A stretch of 64,000 nucleotides of DNA from Pseudomonadota bacterium (GTDB taxonomy: Bacteria; Pseudomonadota; Alphaproteobacteria; Rhizobiales; Xanthobacteraceae): contig JAEWFG010000280.1 of the NCBI GenBank assembly GCA_023388935.1, positions 14,396 through 78,395 on the forward strand, written 5' to 3'. Position numbers and translations under genes: made by a program. This document shows, in pieces, positions 26,841-36,637 of this stretch; positions within the stretch are counted from its first letter, which is position 1; every line of letters begins with the position of its first letter. The notes under the pieces were generated by a model. That model saw nothing but the letters and a program-made list of their open reading frames with translations, had not been told where the DNA came from and searched no databases.

Positions 26841-27626
26841 ATGTCTGATCCGGCCGTCCCGCGCCGTCCGACGCTCGATCTGCGGTCGCTCACGCCGGCG
26901 CGCGTTGCGCTCGGGCGCAGCGGCGCAAGCGTGCCGACGAAGCCGCTGCTCGATTTCACGCTGGATCATGCCCGCGCCCGCGATGCCGTGCATGCCGCCT
27001 TCGATGCGCCGCGGCTGGTCGCCGATCTACGCGAGCTTGGCCTCGTCGTCACAGAGGCGAGGAGCCGGGCGGTCGATCGCAGGGACTATCTGCGCCGCCC
27101 GGACCTTGGACGTCAGCTTGATGCTGGTTCTGCCGAAGCCCTCGCGCGATACGCCAATGAGCCGTGCCAGCTCGCGGTCGTGATCGGCGACGGCCTGTCG
27201 GCGGCGGCGGTCCACGCCCATGCGGCGGCGCTGGTGGCGCGCCTGCTGCCGCTGCTCGCAGCCGACGAAGGTGTCGCGATCGGCCGTGTCGTCGTCGTCT
27301 CAGGCGCACGCGTTGCGCTCGGCGACGAGATCGGCGTCATTCTCGGTGCACGCATGGTCGTCATGCTGATCGGCGAGCGGCCGGGCCTGTCGGCGCCGGA
27401 CAGCCTCGGTGCCTATCTGACCTTCGCTCCGAAGCCTGGCCGCACTGATGCCGAGCGCAATTGCGTGTCGAACATCCACAATGCCGGGTTGAGCTATGAC
27501 GAAGCGGCCTTCAAGATCGCCTGGCTCGTCCGCGAGGGGCTGGCCCGGGAGGTCACGGGTGTAGCACTTAAGGACGAAAGCGCAGACCGCGCACCGCGTC
27601 CAATTGGCACGGCTTTGCCCGAATGA
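26841..27626 (+). CDS. eutC: Ethanolamine ammonia-lyase small subunit EutC
   Basis: A 261-residue small subunit that helps bind adenosylcobalamin in ethanolamine ammonia-lyase. Family landmarks are [20 protein letters not shown], then [15 protein letters not shown] and [20 protein letters not shown]. The C-terminal part has [20 protein letters not shown] and [18 protein letters not shown]. It begins 6 bp after hpnP, so both are surely on one transcript. The natural partner eutB lies upstream of hpnP. Confidence 0.92.
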   Translation: MSDPAVPRRPTLDLRSLTPARVALGRSGASVPTKPLLDFTLDHARARDAVHAAFDAPRLVADLRELGLVVTEARSRAVDRRDYLRRPDLGRQLDAGSAEALARYANEPCQLAVVIGDGLSAAAVHAHAAALVARLLPLLAADEGVAIGRVVVVSGARVALGDEIGVILGARMVVMLIGERPGLSAPDSLGAYLTFAPKPGRTDAERNCVSNIHNAGLSYDEAAFKIAWLVREGLAREVTGVALKDESADRAPRPIGTALPE

Positions 27627-27831
27627 CCGGCATTACCGTAAAATCGCCGCATCTTGATCGATTCGCCCACACTTCGCCTGCTTGCGAGTCGGTCTATTGA
27701 CCTGCTAAACCCCGCGCGGCGATTTTCCGCGCATTTTCAAAGGGCAAGCCTCCCATTGGTATGGCGTTTTCAAGCCGTTCGCGGGGCGCACTAAGCTCAC
27801 AGACCGAGCCGTTTTAGGAACTGGACAAGGC

Positions 27832-30198
27832 ATGCTCGAAAAGCACAGCGAGAGTGAGGTTCATGTCGACAAGGTCGAGCAGGGACCTACGTCCTCCATC
27901 GCCTTCGGGCTGGAGCGCATCGGGCTGATCGCCGTCCGGGCGCCGATCGTCTCCTGCATCGTCCTGCTCGCGCTGATCGTCGGCGCTGTGTTCGGCATCC
28001 ACCGGATCAAAATCGACGATTCGCTGTCGCAGCTGTTCCGCTCCGACACCCGCGAATTCCGCCAGTATGAAGAGGTGACGAAGAAGTTCCCGGCCGAGGA
28101 ATTCGACGTCCTCGTCGTGATCGAAGGAAAGAATCTGCTCGCGCGGAACAACCTCGAGAAGCTGCGCGACTTCGTCACCGACCTGCAACTGGTCGAGGGT
28201 ACGCGCGGGCTGGTCTCGCTGTTCTCCGCGCGCCAGGCGCCGGCGCCGGGCAAGCTGCCGGCCGCGTTGTTCCCGCCCGAGCTGCCCGAAGGCGAGGCCT
28301 ATAACAAGTTCATCGAGACCGTCAAAGCCAACGAGATCATCCGCGGCAAGCTGCTGTCGGAAGACGGCACGCTCGCGCTGGTCGTGCTCTCGCTCGATCC
28401 GGAGGTGGTTGCCTCCAACAAGCTGACCAAGACGGTCGGCGACATTCGAGCGCTGATGAAAGAGGACCTCGGCGACACCGGGCTCAACGTGCAGCTCTCC
28501 GGCGTGCCGGTGATGCAGCTCGAGATCCGCAACGCCGTGGAGCGCGACGGGCTCACCTACAACATTCTCGGCATTCTCGCCGGCTGCATCATCGCCATCG
28601 TCTTCTTCCGCAAGATCTCGTTCATGGTGGCGGCGGCGTTCCCGCCGATGATCGCGATCCTGCTGGCGCTCGGCGCGCTCGGCTGGGCCAACTTCAATCT
28701 CAACATGTTCCTGAACGTGATGACGCCGCTCATCATGGTCATCAGCTTCTCGGACTCGATGCAGCTCACCTTCGCCGCGCGCGACCGGCTGATTGCAGGC
28801 CAGGACAAGTTCACCGCGTTCAAGAACGCCGTGCGGGTGGTGGGACCTGCCTGCGTGCTGACGCACGGCACCGCCGGCATTTCCTTCATCGCGCTGCAGT
28901 TCTCCGACTCCGATCTGATCCGCAAGTTCGGCGAGGCGGGCCTCGCTGCCACCATCATCGCCCTGGTCGCGGTGCTGTCGCTGGTGCCGGTATTCGGCGT
29001 GCTATTCGTGCGTAACGAGAAGGTTTTTGCGGTCAAATTCCAGGGCGCCGATGCCGGCGTCCAGGCGCTGCGCAATTTCTGCTACTGGATCGCGGTCCGC
29101 ATGGTGGGCCGTCCCGGCCTGTTCAGCCTGCTCGCGGTGCTGTTCGTTGGCGGCCTCGGCGTCATCTACGCCAATCTGGAGCCGCGCTATCGGCTCGCCG
29201 ACCAGGTGCCGGACAAGCGCCAGGCGGTCGCTGCCAGCGACCGGCTCGATGCCAAGCTCACCGGCGCCAATCCGGTCAACGTGCTGATCCAATTCCCCAA
29301 AGGTGAAACCCTCTATTCACCGGAGACGCTGCAGACGATCGCCGACGTGCATGCGACCGTAGAGAAGGCAGCCGGTGTCGGCAATGTCTGGTCGCTCGAG
29401 ACTCTGCGCCGCTGGCTTGCTGAAAAGGCCGGCAGCGCCGACGTCGCGACGCTGAAGGAATATGTCAACGTCATCCCCGAGCATCTGGTGCGGCGCTTCA
29501 TCGACGCCGAGCAGGATGCTGTCGTGGTCGCAGGTCGCGTGCCGGACAAGGATTCCAGCCAGCTCCTGCCGATCGTCGACAAGCTCGATTCCGAGCTCGA
29601 CGCTGTTCGCAAGAAGCATCCGGGCTACGAGATTGCGGTGACGGGTCTCGCTGCGATTGCGGCGCGCAACTCGGCCAGCATGATCGAGAAGCTGAATCAC
29701 GGTCTCACCATCGAATTTGCGCTGGTCGCGATCTTCATCGGATTGGCCTTCCGCTCATGGGTGGTGATGTTCGCCTGCATCCTGCCGGGTATCTTCCCGG
29801 TGGTCATGTCGGGAACGGTGCTATGGGCGATGGGCGAGGGGCTGCAATTCGCCAGCGTCGTCGCGCTCACCGTCTCGTTCGGCCTGGGGCTGAGCGCGAC
29901 CATCCACTTCCTCAACCGCCTCAGGCTGGAGAGCAAGCCGGGCGTCGGCTCGGCGCTCGCGGTGGAGCGGGCGACCGTGCTGGTTGGACCGGCGCTGATC
30001 CTGACCACGGTGGTGCTGGCCTGCGGCCTCGTCGTCACCGTGTTCTCAGACCTGCCGTCGCTGCGGCTGTTCGGCTGGCTCAGCGCCTTCTCGATGGTCA
30101 TGGCGCTGGTCGCCGACCTCTTCATCCTGCGGCCGACGGCGATGTGGCTGATCAATCTGCACGCGAAGCTTCAGGGCCCCGACAAGCCCGCGATCTGA
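27832..30198 (+). CDS. RND/MMPL superfamily exporter
   Basis: A 788-residue inner-membrane protein with an N-terminal helix (IVSCIVLLALIVGAVFGIH), a large periplasmic loop, five further helices, then the same layout again: the two-fold repeat of MMPL/RND transporters. Central helices carry PLIMVISFSDSMQLTFAARD, and the second half has SFGLGLSATIHFLNRL. It shares its architecture with HpnN (42007-44595) but is a different protein in sequence. Position between hpnP/eutC and hpnC suggests lipid or hopanoid export (inference). A strong terminator follows at 30224-30262. Confidence 0.8.
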   Translation: MLEKHSESEVHVDKVEQGPTSSIAFGLERIGLIAVRAPIVSCIVLLALIVGAVFGIHRIKIDDSLSQLFRSDTREFRQYEEVTKKFPAEEFDVLVVIEGKNLLARNNLEKLRDFVTDLQLVEGTRGLVSLFSARQAPAPGKLPAALFPPELPEGEAYNKFIETVKANEIIRGKLLSEDGTLALVVLSLDPEVVASNKLTKTVGDIRALMKEDLGDTGLNVQLSGVPVMQLEIRNAVERDGLTYNILGILAGCIIAIVFFRKISFMVAAAFPPMIAILLALGALGWANFNLNMFLNVMTPLIMVISFSDSMQLTFAARDRLIAGQDKFTAFKNAVRVVGPACVLTHGTAGISFIALQFSDSDLIRKFGEAGLAATIIALVAVLSLVPVFGVLFVRNEKVFAVKFQGADAGVQALRNFCYWIAVRMVGRPGLFSLLAVLFVGGLGVIYANLEPRYRLADQVPDKRQAVAASDRLDAKLTGANPVNVLIQFPKGETLYSPETLQTIADVHATVEKAAGVGNVWSLETLRRWLAEKAGSADVATLKEYVNVIPEHLVRRFIDAEQDAVVVAGRVPDKDSSQLLPIVDKLDSELDAVRKKHPGYEIAVTGLAAIAARNSASMIEKLNHGLTIEFALVAIFIGLAFRSWVVMFACILPGIFPVVMSGTVLWAMGEGLQFASVVALTVSFGLGLSATIHFLNRLRLESKPGVGSALAVERATVLVGPALILTTVVLACGLVVTVFSDLPSLRLFGWLSAFSMVMALVADLFILRPTAMWLINLHAKLQGPDKPAI

Positions 30199-30223
30199 GC
30201 GGCGGGGCAGCAGACGCCGCGCA

Positions 30224-30262
30224 TAAAAAAGCCCCCGGCTCGCAAGAACTGGGGGCTTTGTT
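30224..30262. terminator. Bidirectional Rho-independent terminator
   Basis: GCCCCC (30231-30236) pairs with GGGGGC (30251-30256), flanked by an A-run on the left and TTTGTTCC on the right. It separates the convergent RND exporter and the minus-strand secreted protein and could serve both. Confidence 0.8.
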
Positions 30263-30283
30263 CCTTTCTAAACGGGCGGGGCG

Positions 30284-30781
30284 TCAGCCCTTCGTCATCG
30301 TGATGTTGACGCCGCGGATCTCGCCCTTGGAACTGATCTGCACCGTCTGCTTGCTGCCGTTGCTGCGCAGCGACAGGTTGGCGGCAAAGCCGTTGGCCTC
30401 GACGAACACTTCGATCTGGCCGCCGCCCGCGGTGCCCTGAAGGTTGCCGAAGATGTTGCGGCTTGCTTCGCTCCAGTTGCCGGAGATGCGGTCGCCTTGG
30501 CTCGTCACGTCGCTGGTGAGGTCGAATTTGTAGCTATCGCTGGCGCAGTGCAGGGCCTGTTTGAGGCTGAGCCCGCTGCCAGCCACCTTGTAGTCCGCCT
30601 TGCAACGGATGCGCTCGGTCGTGCCATCGGACAGCGACACCGTGCCGGTTCCGCTCCACGCGCCCTCGAAACCGGCAAACGGTCCGGACGACTGAGCGTG
30701 GCTTGCTGAAACTGAGAAGAGCAGTGCAGCCCCGATGCCAGCCGCCTTGATCGCCCGTCCGGGCCGTCCAAAAAATTGCAT
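30284..30781 (-). CDS. Secreted protein of unknown function (~165 residues)
   Basis: A 165-residue protein with a signal peptide (AAGIGAALLFSVSASHAQ). The mature part is mostly beta-strand, with GAWSGTGTVSLSDGTTERIR, then CKADYKVAGSGLSLKQALHC and ISGNWSEASRNIFGNLQG. The alternating polar pattern and two cysteines suggest a small lipocalin- or avidin-like barrel in the periplasm. The start at 30781 opens the signal peptide; a longer frame to 30817 adds nothing recognisable. Common in this group of bacteria as a hypothetical protein, as far as I recall. No function proposed. Confidence 0.6.
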   Translation of the reverse strand: MQFFGRPGRAIKAAGIGAALLFSVSASHAQSSGPFAGFEGAWSGTGTVSLSDGTTERIRCKADYKVAGSGLSLKQALHCASDSYKFDLTSDVTSQGDRISGNWSEASRNIFGNLQGTAGGGQIEVFVEANGFAANLSLRSNGSKQTVQISSKGEIRGVNITMTKG

Positions 30782-31243
30782 CTCAAATATCCCGTTTTGG
30801 AAACGACGTCCGCCCACGACTAAGGACGTCTCGCCACATCGAAGTTTTAGTGTTCCGAGCCTTTGTCAGGTTCAACGCCTCGGCGCCAGAGATGGTGGTT
30901 CACGAAGCCCTGCGCCATGCTCAGACGTCGCGATTCTCTGTGTTTCGGCATGTTTCTGGCCGAAACGGCGCGACGGACCGATGCAGGGGGGCAACAGGTG
31001 CCGAGCAAAAACGCTACATTCCGGAATTATGACGTAGTATCAATCCGTTACATCTGCCAATGATGATCGGGAGAAGACCTGATTTGGTGGGTGTGGCGCC
31101 AATTTGGCCGCATTTGCCGGTGCTTGTGGCGTTCTCCAAGGCCGCACTTCCGCGGCGACTTGCCATCAGAACAATCCGTTCCGGTCGCCCGCCCTGTGCT
31201 GTCCGGGATCGGTACGATTCTGCCGTCAGAATGAAGGAATACA
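30782..31243. other. Divergent intergenic region
   Basis: About 460 bp between two divergently transcribed secreted-protein genes. It holds their promoters. Short overlapping frames here have no ribosome site or recognisable content. Confidence 0.4.
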
Positions 31244-31474
31244 ATGCGTAAGCTTCTCATGGCTCTCACCCTGCTGTCGGCGTCCCTCTCCACGGCGTTC
31301 GCCCAGCAAGGCCGTGGCACGGAAGCCGAGCAGAAGGCCTGCACGCGCGATGTGCAGAAGTTCTGCCGTCCGGTCATCGATCAAGGCGATTTTACCATCC
31401 TGGCCTGCCTGAAGGAGAACCGGGCCAAGATCTCCCAGGCCTGCGACCAGGTCCTGAAGACCCACAACCAGTAA
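31244..31474 (+). CDS. Small cysteine-rich secreted protein (GLG1-like repeat)
   Basis: A 76-residue protein with a clear signal peptide (LLMALTLLSASLSTAFAQ). The short mature domain has the spacing C-x(7)-F-C-x(14)-C-x(11)-C, as in one Cys-rich GLG1-type repeat (ACTRDVQKFC then ILACLKENRAKISQAC). The four cysteines probably form two disulfides in the periplasm. Function of the bacterial members is unknown. It lies 190 bp upstream of hpnC on the same strand. Confidence 0.65.
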   Translation: MRKLLMALTLLSASLSTAFAQQGRGTEAEQKACTRDVQKFCRPVIDQGDFTILACLKENRAKISQACDQVLKTHNQ

Positions 31475-31664
31475 GCTCGGCCACTGGCCCACAAGGCGGC
31501 CCCCAGGCCGCCTTTTCGAGCCCGATCCGGAAGGGCAGCCATCGACAGACAGCATTGGTTTTGCGGCCGTATTCCCCTATATGGGGGCCGCGGCGGCAGC
31601 GCCGGCACGAGCCCGCGCGAGCGAAAAACCCCTTCCTGTCTAAACGATTGTAAACCAGCCCTCG

Positions 31665-32549
31665 ATGACCTCTGCGAGCGAATTGCGATCCGGCAAGGGT
31701 GACCGCGACGAGAATTTTCCCGTCGCGTCCTGGATCATTCATCCCCGTCATCGCGCACTGATCCTGGCGTACTATAATTTCGTCCGTACCGCCGACGACA
31801 TTGCCGACCACGCCACGCTGCCGCCCGACGTGAAGCTCGCTTATCTCGATCTGCTCGAGGCGGAACTGCTCGGCAAGGGCGACACCCAGGCCGAAGCCGT
31901 CACTCTGCGCCGTGCTCTGGCCGAGCGCAGCATGGCGCCGCGCCACGCGCTCGACGTGCTGGTCGCGTTCCGCATGGATGTGACCAAGCTGCGCTACGAG
32001 ACCTGGGACGAGGTCATCCACTATTGCCGCTATTCGGCGATGCCGGTCGGCCGTTTCATGCTCGACGTTCATGGCGAGAGCACCTCGACCTGGGCCGCAT
32101 CGGACGCGCTCTGTGCTGCGCTCCAGATCAACAACCACCTCCAGGATTGCGGCAAGGATTTTCGCGAGCTCAATCGCGTCTACCTGCCGCGCGATGCGCT
32201 GGCCGCAAGCGGCGCCTCCGTCGAGCAGCTCGGACTTGCCCAGTCGCCGCCGGCGATGCTGGCCTGCCTTCAGGCGCTTGCCGTGCGCAACGAAGCGCTG
32301 CTCAACGAGAGCAGGTCGCTCAGCGCGGAGGTGAGGGATTTTCGCCTCGGCGTCGACATCTCGGTGATCCAGGCCTACGCCGATCGCATCGTGCGCCTGC
32401 TCAAGGTGCGCGATCCCCTGCGCGAGCGCGTGCATCTCAACAAGCTCGAGCTCCTCACCTTCAGCCTCGCCGGAATGATCGGCGAAGTCGGCCGCCGCGC
32501 AATCGGGCGCAGGGCCATCTCCAGACCGGGGACTGCACATGACGCTTGA
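31665..32549 (+). CDS. hpnC: Squalene synthase-like HpnC (hydroxysqualene synthase step)
   Basis: A 294-residue all-helical prenyl synthase of the trans-isoprenyl diphosphate family. HpnC, HpnD and HpnE together turn farnesyl diphosphate into squalene; HpnC converts presqualene diphosphate to hydroxysqualene. The first aspartate motif reads VRTADDIADH (Asp44-Asp48) and the second NHLQDCGKDF, less acidic than in HpnD, in line with its different step. First gene of the hpnCDE-shc-hpnG operon; it overlaps hpnD by 11 bp. Confidence 0.92.
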   Translation: MTSASELRSGKGDRDENFPVASWIIHPRHRALILAYYNFVRTADDIADHATLPPDVKLAYLDLLEAELLGKGDTQAEAVTLRRALAERSMAPRHALDVLVAFRMDVTKLRYETWDEVIHYCRYSAMPVGRFMLDVHGESTSTWAASDALCAALQINNHLQDCGKDFRELNRVYLPRDALAASGASVEQLGLAQSPPAMLACLQALAVRNEALLNESRSLSAEVRDFRLGVDISVIQAYADRIVRLLKVRDPLRERVHLNKLELLTFSLAGMIGEVGRRAIGRRAISRPGTAHDA

Positions 32550-33378
32550 GGCGACCTCGCCCGGCGCCAGTTATGGCTCGACCGCATCGAACAGCTCCTT
32601 CTATGCTGCGATGCGGATCCTGCCGCGCGACCAGCGCGAGGCGATGTTCCAGATCTACAGCTTCTGTCGGCAGGTCGACGACATCGCCGATTCCGACGGC
32701 CCGCGCGACGAGCGGCTCGCCGCGCTGCAGGAGTGGCGCAATGACATCGACGCGCTTTATCAGGGCAATCCGCCGCCGCGGCTGAAGGACTATGTCGCCT
32801 CGGTGAAGGCCTTCGGGCTGAAGCGCGAAGATTTCCTTGCCATCGTCGACGGCATGGAGATGGACGTACCGCAGGACATCCGCGCGCCCGACATGGCGAC
32901 GCTGGATCTCTATTGCGATCGGGTCGCCAGCGCGGTGGGACGGCTGTCGGTGCGGGTGTTCGGCTTGCCGGAGCAGGACGGCATCCTGCTCGCGCACCAT
33001 CTCGGCCGCGCGCTCCAGCTCACCAACATCCTGCGCGACATCGACGAGGACGCAACGCTCGGCCGGCTCTATTTGCCGCGCGAGGCGCTGCTGCATGCCG
33101 GCATTACGTCAACTGATCCGAACCTCGTGATCGCGGAGCGCGCGCTGCCAAAGGTCTGCCTGCCGCTGGCGCAGCGCGCGAAGGCGCATTTCGAGGAGTC
33201 GGACGAGATCATGAACCGCAACAGGCGCCGCGCGGTGCGCGCGCCGCGGATCATGTCGAAATACTACCACGCCATTCTGGACCTCCTGATCGCGCGCGGT
33301 TTCAACTCGCCGCGCGAGCCCGTGCGTGTGTCGAAGTTCACGCGCATCGCCATCCTGCTCCGCTACGCATTCATCTGA
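32539..33378 (+). CDS. hpnD: Presqualene diphosphate synthase HpnD
   Basis: A 279-residue head-to-head prenyl synthase that condenses two farnesyl diphosphates into presqualene diphosphate. Both Mg2+-binding motifs are intact: RQVDDIAD (Asp47, Asp48, Asp51) and LTNILRDIDEDA. The conserved YCDRVASAVG segment lies between them. The start overlaps the hpnC end, and its stop overlaps the hpnE ATG (TGATG). Confidence 0.93.
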   Translation: MTLEATSPGASYGSTASNSSFYAAMRILPRDQREAMFQIYSFCRQVDDIADSDGPRDERLAALQEWRNDIDALYQGNPPPRLKDYVASVKAFGLKREDFLAIVDGMEMDVPQDIRAPDMATLDLYCDRVASAVGRLSVRVFGLPEQDGILLAHHLGRALQLTNILRDIDEDATLGRLYLPREALLHAGITSTDPNLVIAERALPKVCLPLAQRAKAHFEESDEIMNRNRRRAVRAPRIMSKYYHAILDLLIARGFNSPREPVRVSKFTRIAILLRYAFI

Positions 33379-34634
33379 TGCAAAACACAGCTCACATCAT
33401 CGGTGCTGGAATTTCCGGCCTCTCCGCCGCCGTGCGGCTCGCCAATGCCGGCTTCAAGGTCGCCGTGCACGAGGCGACGCATCAGGTCGGCGGCCGCTGC
33501 CGCTCCTATTTCGACGGCGCCACCAATCTCACCATCGACAACGGCAATCATCTGGTGCTGTCGGGCAACAGCCATGCACTGGCCTATGCGCGTTCGATCG
33601 GCACCGAGGCGGGCCTGGTCGGTCCCGAGCGCGCGCAGTTTCCGTTCGTCGATCTCGCGACCGGGCAGCGCTGGCAGATCGATCTCGGCGATGGCCGCCT
33701 GCCGACCTGGGTGCTCGACGAGAGCCGCCGCGTTCCCGATACCGGGCTCACCGATTATCTCAAGCTGGCGCCGCTGATCTGGGCGTCGGAAGAGACGCTG
33801 GTCGCCAAGTCCATTCCCTGCGAAGGCATCCTCTATCAGCGCCTCGTGCAGCCGCTGCTGCTTGCAGCGCTCAACGTCGATCCGCCCGAGGGATCGGCCG
33901 GGCTTGCCGGCGCGATCGTGCGCGAGACCTTGATTGCCGGCGGGCAGGCCTGCCGGCCGCTGATTGCGCGCGACGGCCTCAGCGCCGTGCTGATCGAGCC
34001 AGCCGTGAAATTCCTGCAGGAGCGTGGCCACACCGTTCAGCTCGGCCATGAGCTGCGTTCGTTCGCGACCAACGACGGCAAGGTCGGCGCGCTGAATTTT
34101 GGCGGCGAAGACGTGATCCAGCTTGGTGAGGGCGATGTCATCGTGATGGCGGTACCGCCGCGCGCCGCGTCGAGCCTGCTGCCGGGCCTGAAGACGCCGA
34201 CCGAATTCCGCGCCATCGTGAACGCGCATTTCCGTTTCGAACCACCGCCTGGTGCTGCTCCGATCCTCGGCGTGATCGGTGGCATCTTTGAATGGCTGTT
34301 CGCGTTCCCGAACCGGTTTTCCGTCACCATCAGCAACAGCGATGGTCTGGTCGACATGCCGCGCGAGGAACTCGCACAGGCGATCTGGAACGACGTCTGC
34401 AAGGCGGGTGGCATTTCCGGCGAGCTTCCTCCCTGGCAGATCGTGCGCGAGCGCCGGGCCACTTTTGCCGCCACGCCAGCGCAGAATGCCCTGCGCCCGG
34501 GGCCGGTCACGGCGCTGAAAAACCTGTTTCTTGCCGGCGATTGGACTGCTACGGGATTGCCTGCAACCATCGAGGGATCGGTCCGGTCGGGTGATCGCGC
34601 CGCCGATCTGGTTCTGGCCGCAAAGCGGCCCTGA
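33378..34634 (+). CDS. hpnE: Hydroxysqualene dehydroxylase HpnE
   Basis: A 418-residue FAD amine-oxidase-like protein (phytoene-desaturase fold) that removes the hydroxyl group to give squalene. The N-terminal nucleotide site is HIIGAGISGLSAAVRLANAG, followed by GGRCRSYFD. The C-terminal FAD segment is FLAGDWTATGLPATIEGSVR. One-base overlap with hpnD; shc begins 50 bp downstream. Confidence 0.92.
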   Translation: MQNTAHIIGAGISGLSAAVRLANAGFKVAVHEATHQVGGRCRSYFDGATNLTIDNGNHLVLSGNSHALAYARSIGTEAGLVGPERAQFPFVDLATGQRWQIDLGDGRLPTWVLDESRRVPDTGLTDYLKLAPLIWASEETLVAKSIPCEGILYQRLVQPLLLAALNVDPPEGSAGLAGAIVRETLIAGGQACRPLIARDGLSAVLIEPAVKFLQERGHTVQLGHELRSFATNDGKVGALNFGGEDVIQLGEGDVIVMAVPPRAASSLLPGLKTPTEFRAIVNAHFRFEPPPGAAPILGVIGGIFEWLFAFPNRFSVTISNSDGLVDMPREELAQAIWNDVCKAGGISGELPPWQIVRERRATFAATPAQNALRPGPVTALKNLFLAGDWTATGLPATIEGSVRSGDRAADLVLAAKRP

Positions 34635-34684
34635 CGGGCTTTGTCCCGATCACTCTCAATCGACTATCGGAGCAATCGAACGAC

Positions 34685-36637
34685 ATGGATGCCGTGAACG
34701 TGACCAGCCGCGAAGCCCTGGAATCGAGCATTGCGTCGGCCACGCAAGGCGTCCTGGGCTTCCAGCAATCCGACGGCCATTGGGTCTTCGAGCTCGAGGC
34801 CGACTGTACGATTCCGGCCGAATACATCCTGCTGCGCCATTATCTCGCAGAGCCGGTCGACACGGTGCTCGAGGCCAAGATCGGCAACTATCTACGCCGC
34901 ATCCAGGGCGCTCATGGCGGCTGGCCGCTGGTGCATGACGGTGAGTTCGACATGAGTGCCAGCGTGAAGGCTTACTTCGCGCTGAAGATGATCGGCGATT
35001 CCGTCGATGCGCCGCATATGGTGCGTGCGCGCGAGGCGATCCGTTCCCGCGGCGGCGCCATCAACAGCAACGTCTTCACGCGCTTCTTGCTTGCGACGTT
35101 CGGCGTGGTGACCTGGCGCGCGACGCCGGTGCTGCCGATCGAGATCGTGCTGCTGCCGTTCTGGTCGCCGTTCCACCTCAACAAGATTTCCTACTGGGCG
35201 CGCACCACCATGGTGCCCCTGATGGTGATCGCCGCGCTGAAGCCGCGCGCGAAGAATCCGAAGGGCGTCGGTATCGACGAGCTGTTTCTCCAGGATCCGC
35301 GCTCGATCGGCATGACCGCGAAGGCGCCGCACCAGAGCATGGCCTGGTTCCTGCTGTTCCGTTCGCTCGATGCGGTCTTGCGCGTCGTCGAACCGATGTT
35401 TCCCAAGAGCCTTCGCAAGCGCGCGATCGATGCGGCGCTCGCCTTCACCGAGGAGCGGCTCAACGGCGAGGACGGCATGGGCGCGATCTATCCGCCCATG
35501 GCCAACATCGTCATGATGTACGATGCGCTCGGCAAGGACGAGAACTATCCGCCGCGCGCGATCACGCGCCGGGGCATCGACAAGCTGCTGGTGATCGGCG
35601 AGGAGGAGGCTTACTGCCAGCCTTGCGTCTCTCCAGTGTGGGACACGACGCTGGCCGCTCATGCACTGCTGGAAGCCGGCGGCGACAAGGCCGTGCCTGC
35701 GGCCAAGCAGGGCCTCGACTGGCTGATCCCGAAGCAGGAGCTCAGCGTGAAGGGCGACTGGGCTGTGAAGCGCCCCGACGTGCGTCCGGGCGGCTGGGCC
35801 TTCCAGTACAACAATGCCCACTATCCCGATCTCGACGACACCGCGGTGGTGGTGATGTCGATGGACCGCATGCGCCGGGAGCACGGTGCGACCGGCTATG
35901 ACGCTGCGATCGACCGCGGCCGGGAATGGATCGAGGGCATGCAGAGCGACGATGGCGGCTGGGCTGCCTTCGACGTCAACAACCTCGAATATTACCTGAA
36001 CAACATCCCGTTCTCCGACCATGGCGCGCTGCTCGATCCCCCGACCGAGGACGTCACCGCGCGCTGCATCTCGATGCTGACCCAGCTCGGCGAGACGGAG
36101 AAGACCAGCAAGCACGTCGCCGACGGGGTCGCCTACCTCAGGAAGACGCAGCACCCGGAAGGGTCCTGGTACGGCCGCTGGGGCATGAACTTCATCTATG
36201 GAACCTGGTCGGTGCTGTGCGCCCTGAACATGGCCAGGGTCGACCACAAGGACCCGATGATTCGGAAGGCCGCCGCCTGGCTGGCCTCGATCCAGAACGA
36301 GGACGGCGGCTGGGGCGAGGACGCCGTCAGCTACCGGCTGGACTACAAGGGCTGGGAGGCTGCCCCCTCGACCGCCTCGCAAACGGCATGGGCCTTGCTT
36401 GCCCTGATGGCTGCTGGCGAGGTTGATCACCCGGCCGTTGCCCGCGGGGTGGAGTACCTGATTGCAACACAGAACAAAAAAGGACTCTGGGACGAGCAGC
36501 GGTACACCGCCACAGGCTTTCCCCGTGTATTCTATCTACGTTATCATGGTTACCCGAAGTTCTTTCCGCTGTGGGCGTTGGCGCGGTATCGGAACTTGCG
36601 GAACACCAACAGCAGGGTGGTAGGGGTCGGGATGTGA
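34685..36637 (+). CDS. shc: Squalene-hopene cyclase
   Basis: A 650-residue monotopic membrane enzyme that cyclises squalene into hopene/hopanol in one step. The catalytic acid motif is D-L-D-D-T-A at residues 382-387. QW repeats are visible throughout, e.g. QSDDGGWAAFD, QHPEGSWYGRWG and QNEDGGWGED. Length is normal for the family. The TGA stop overlaps the likely GTG start of hpnG. A long open frame on the opposite strand (34892-36430) is only a GC shadow. Confidence 0.95.
   Translation: MDAVNVTSREALESSIASATQGVLGFQQSDGHWVFELEADCTIPAEYILLRHYLAEPVDTVLEAKIGNYLRRIQGAHGGWPLVHDGEFDMSASVKAYFALKMIGDSVDAPHMVRAREAIRSRGGAINSNVFTRFLLATFGVVTWRATPVLPIEIVLLPFWSPFHLNKISYWARTTMVPLMVIAALKPRAKNPKGVGIDELFLQDPRSIGMTAKAPHQSMAWFLLFRSLDAVLRVVEPMFPKSLRKRAIDAALAFTEERLNGEDGMGAIYPPMANIVMMYDALGKDENYPPRAITRRGIDKLLVIGEEEAYCQPCVSPVWDTTLAAHALLEAGGDKAVPAAKQGLDWLIPKQELSVKGDWAVKRPDVRPGGWAFQYNNAHYPDLDDTAVVVMSMDRMRREHGATGYDAAIDRGREWIEGMQSDDGGWAAFDVNNLEYYLNNIPFSDHGALLDPPTEDVTARCISMLTQLGETEKTSKHVADGVAYLRKTQHPEGSWYGRWGMNFIYGTWSVLCALNMARVDHKDPMIRKAAAWLASIQNEDGGWGEDAVSYRLDYKGWEAAPSTASQTAWALLALMAAGEVDHPAVARGVEYLIATQNKKGLWDEQRYTATGFPRVFYLRYHGYPKFFPLWALARYRNLRNTNSRVVGVGM

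Noticed and set aside
27814..28866. 350-codon antisense frame opposite the RND exporter
   Set aside because: His/Arg/Gln-rich composition without domain; opposite a membrane protein with clear helices.
27832..30198. Calling this gene hpnN
   Set aside because: The 862-residue protein at 42007-44595 beside hpnO has the HpnN-like N-terminal region; this one is shorter and differs there.
34892..36430. 512-codon open frame antisense to squalene-hopene cyclase
   Set aside because: It lies wholly opposite a gene with clear catalytic motifs; the predicted protein is rich in Arg, His, Asp and Val with no domain. Long antisense frames are common in GC-rich genes.
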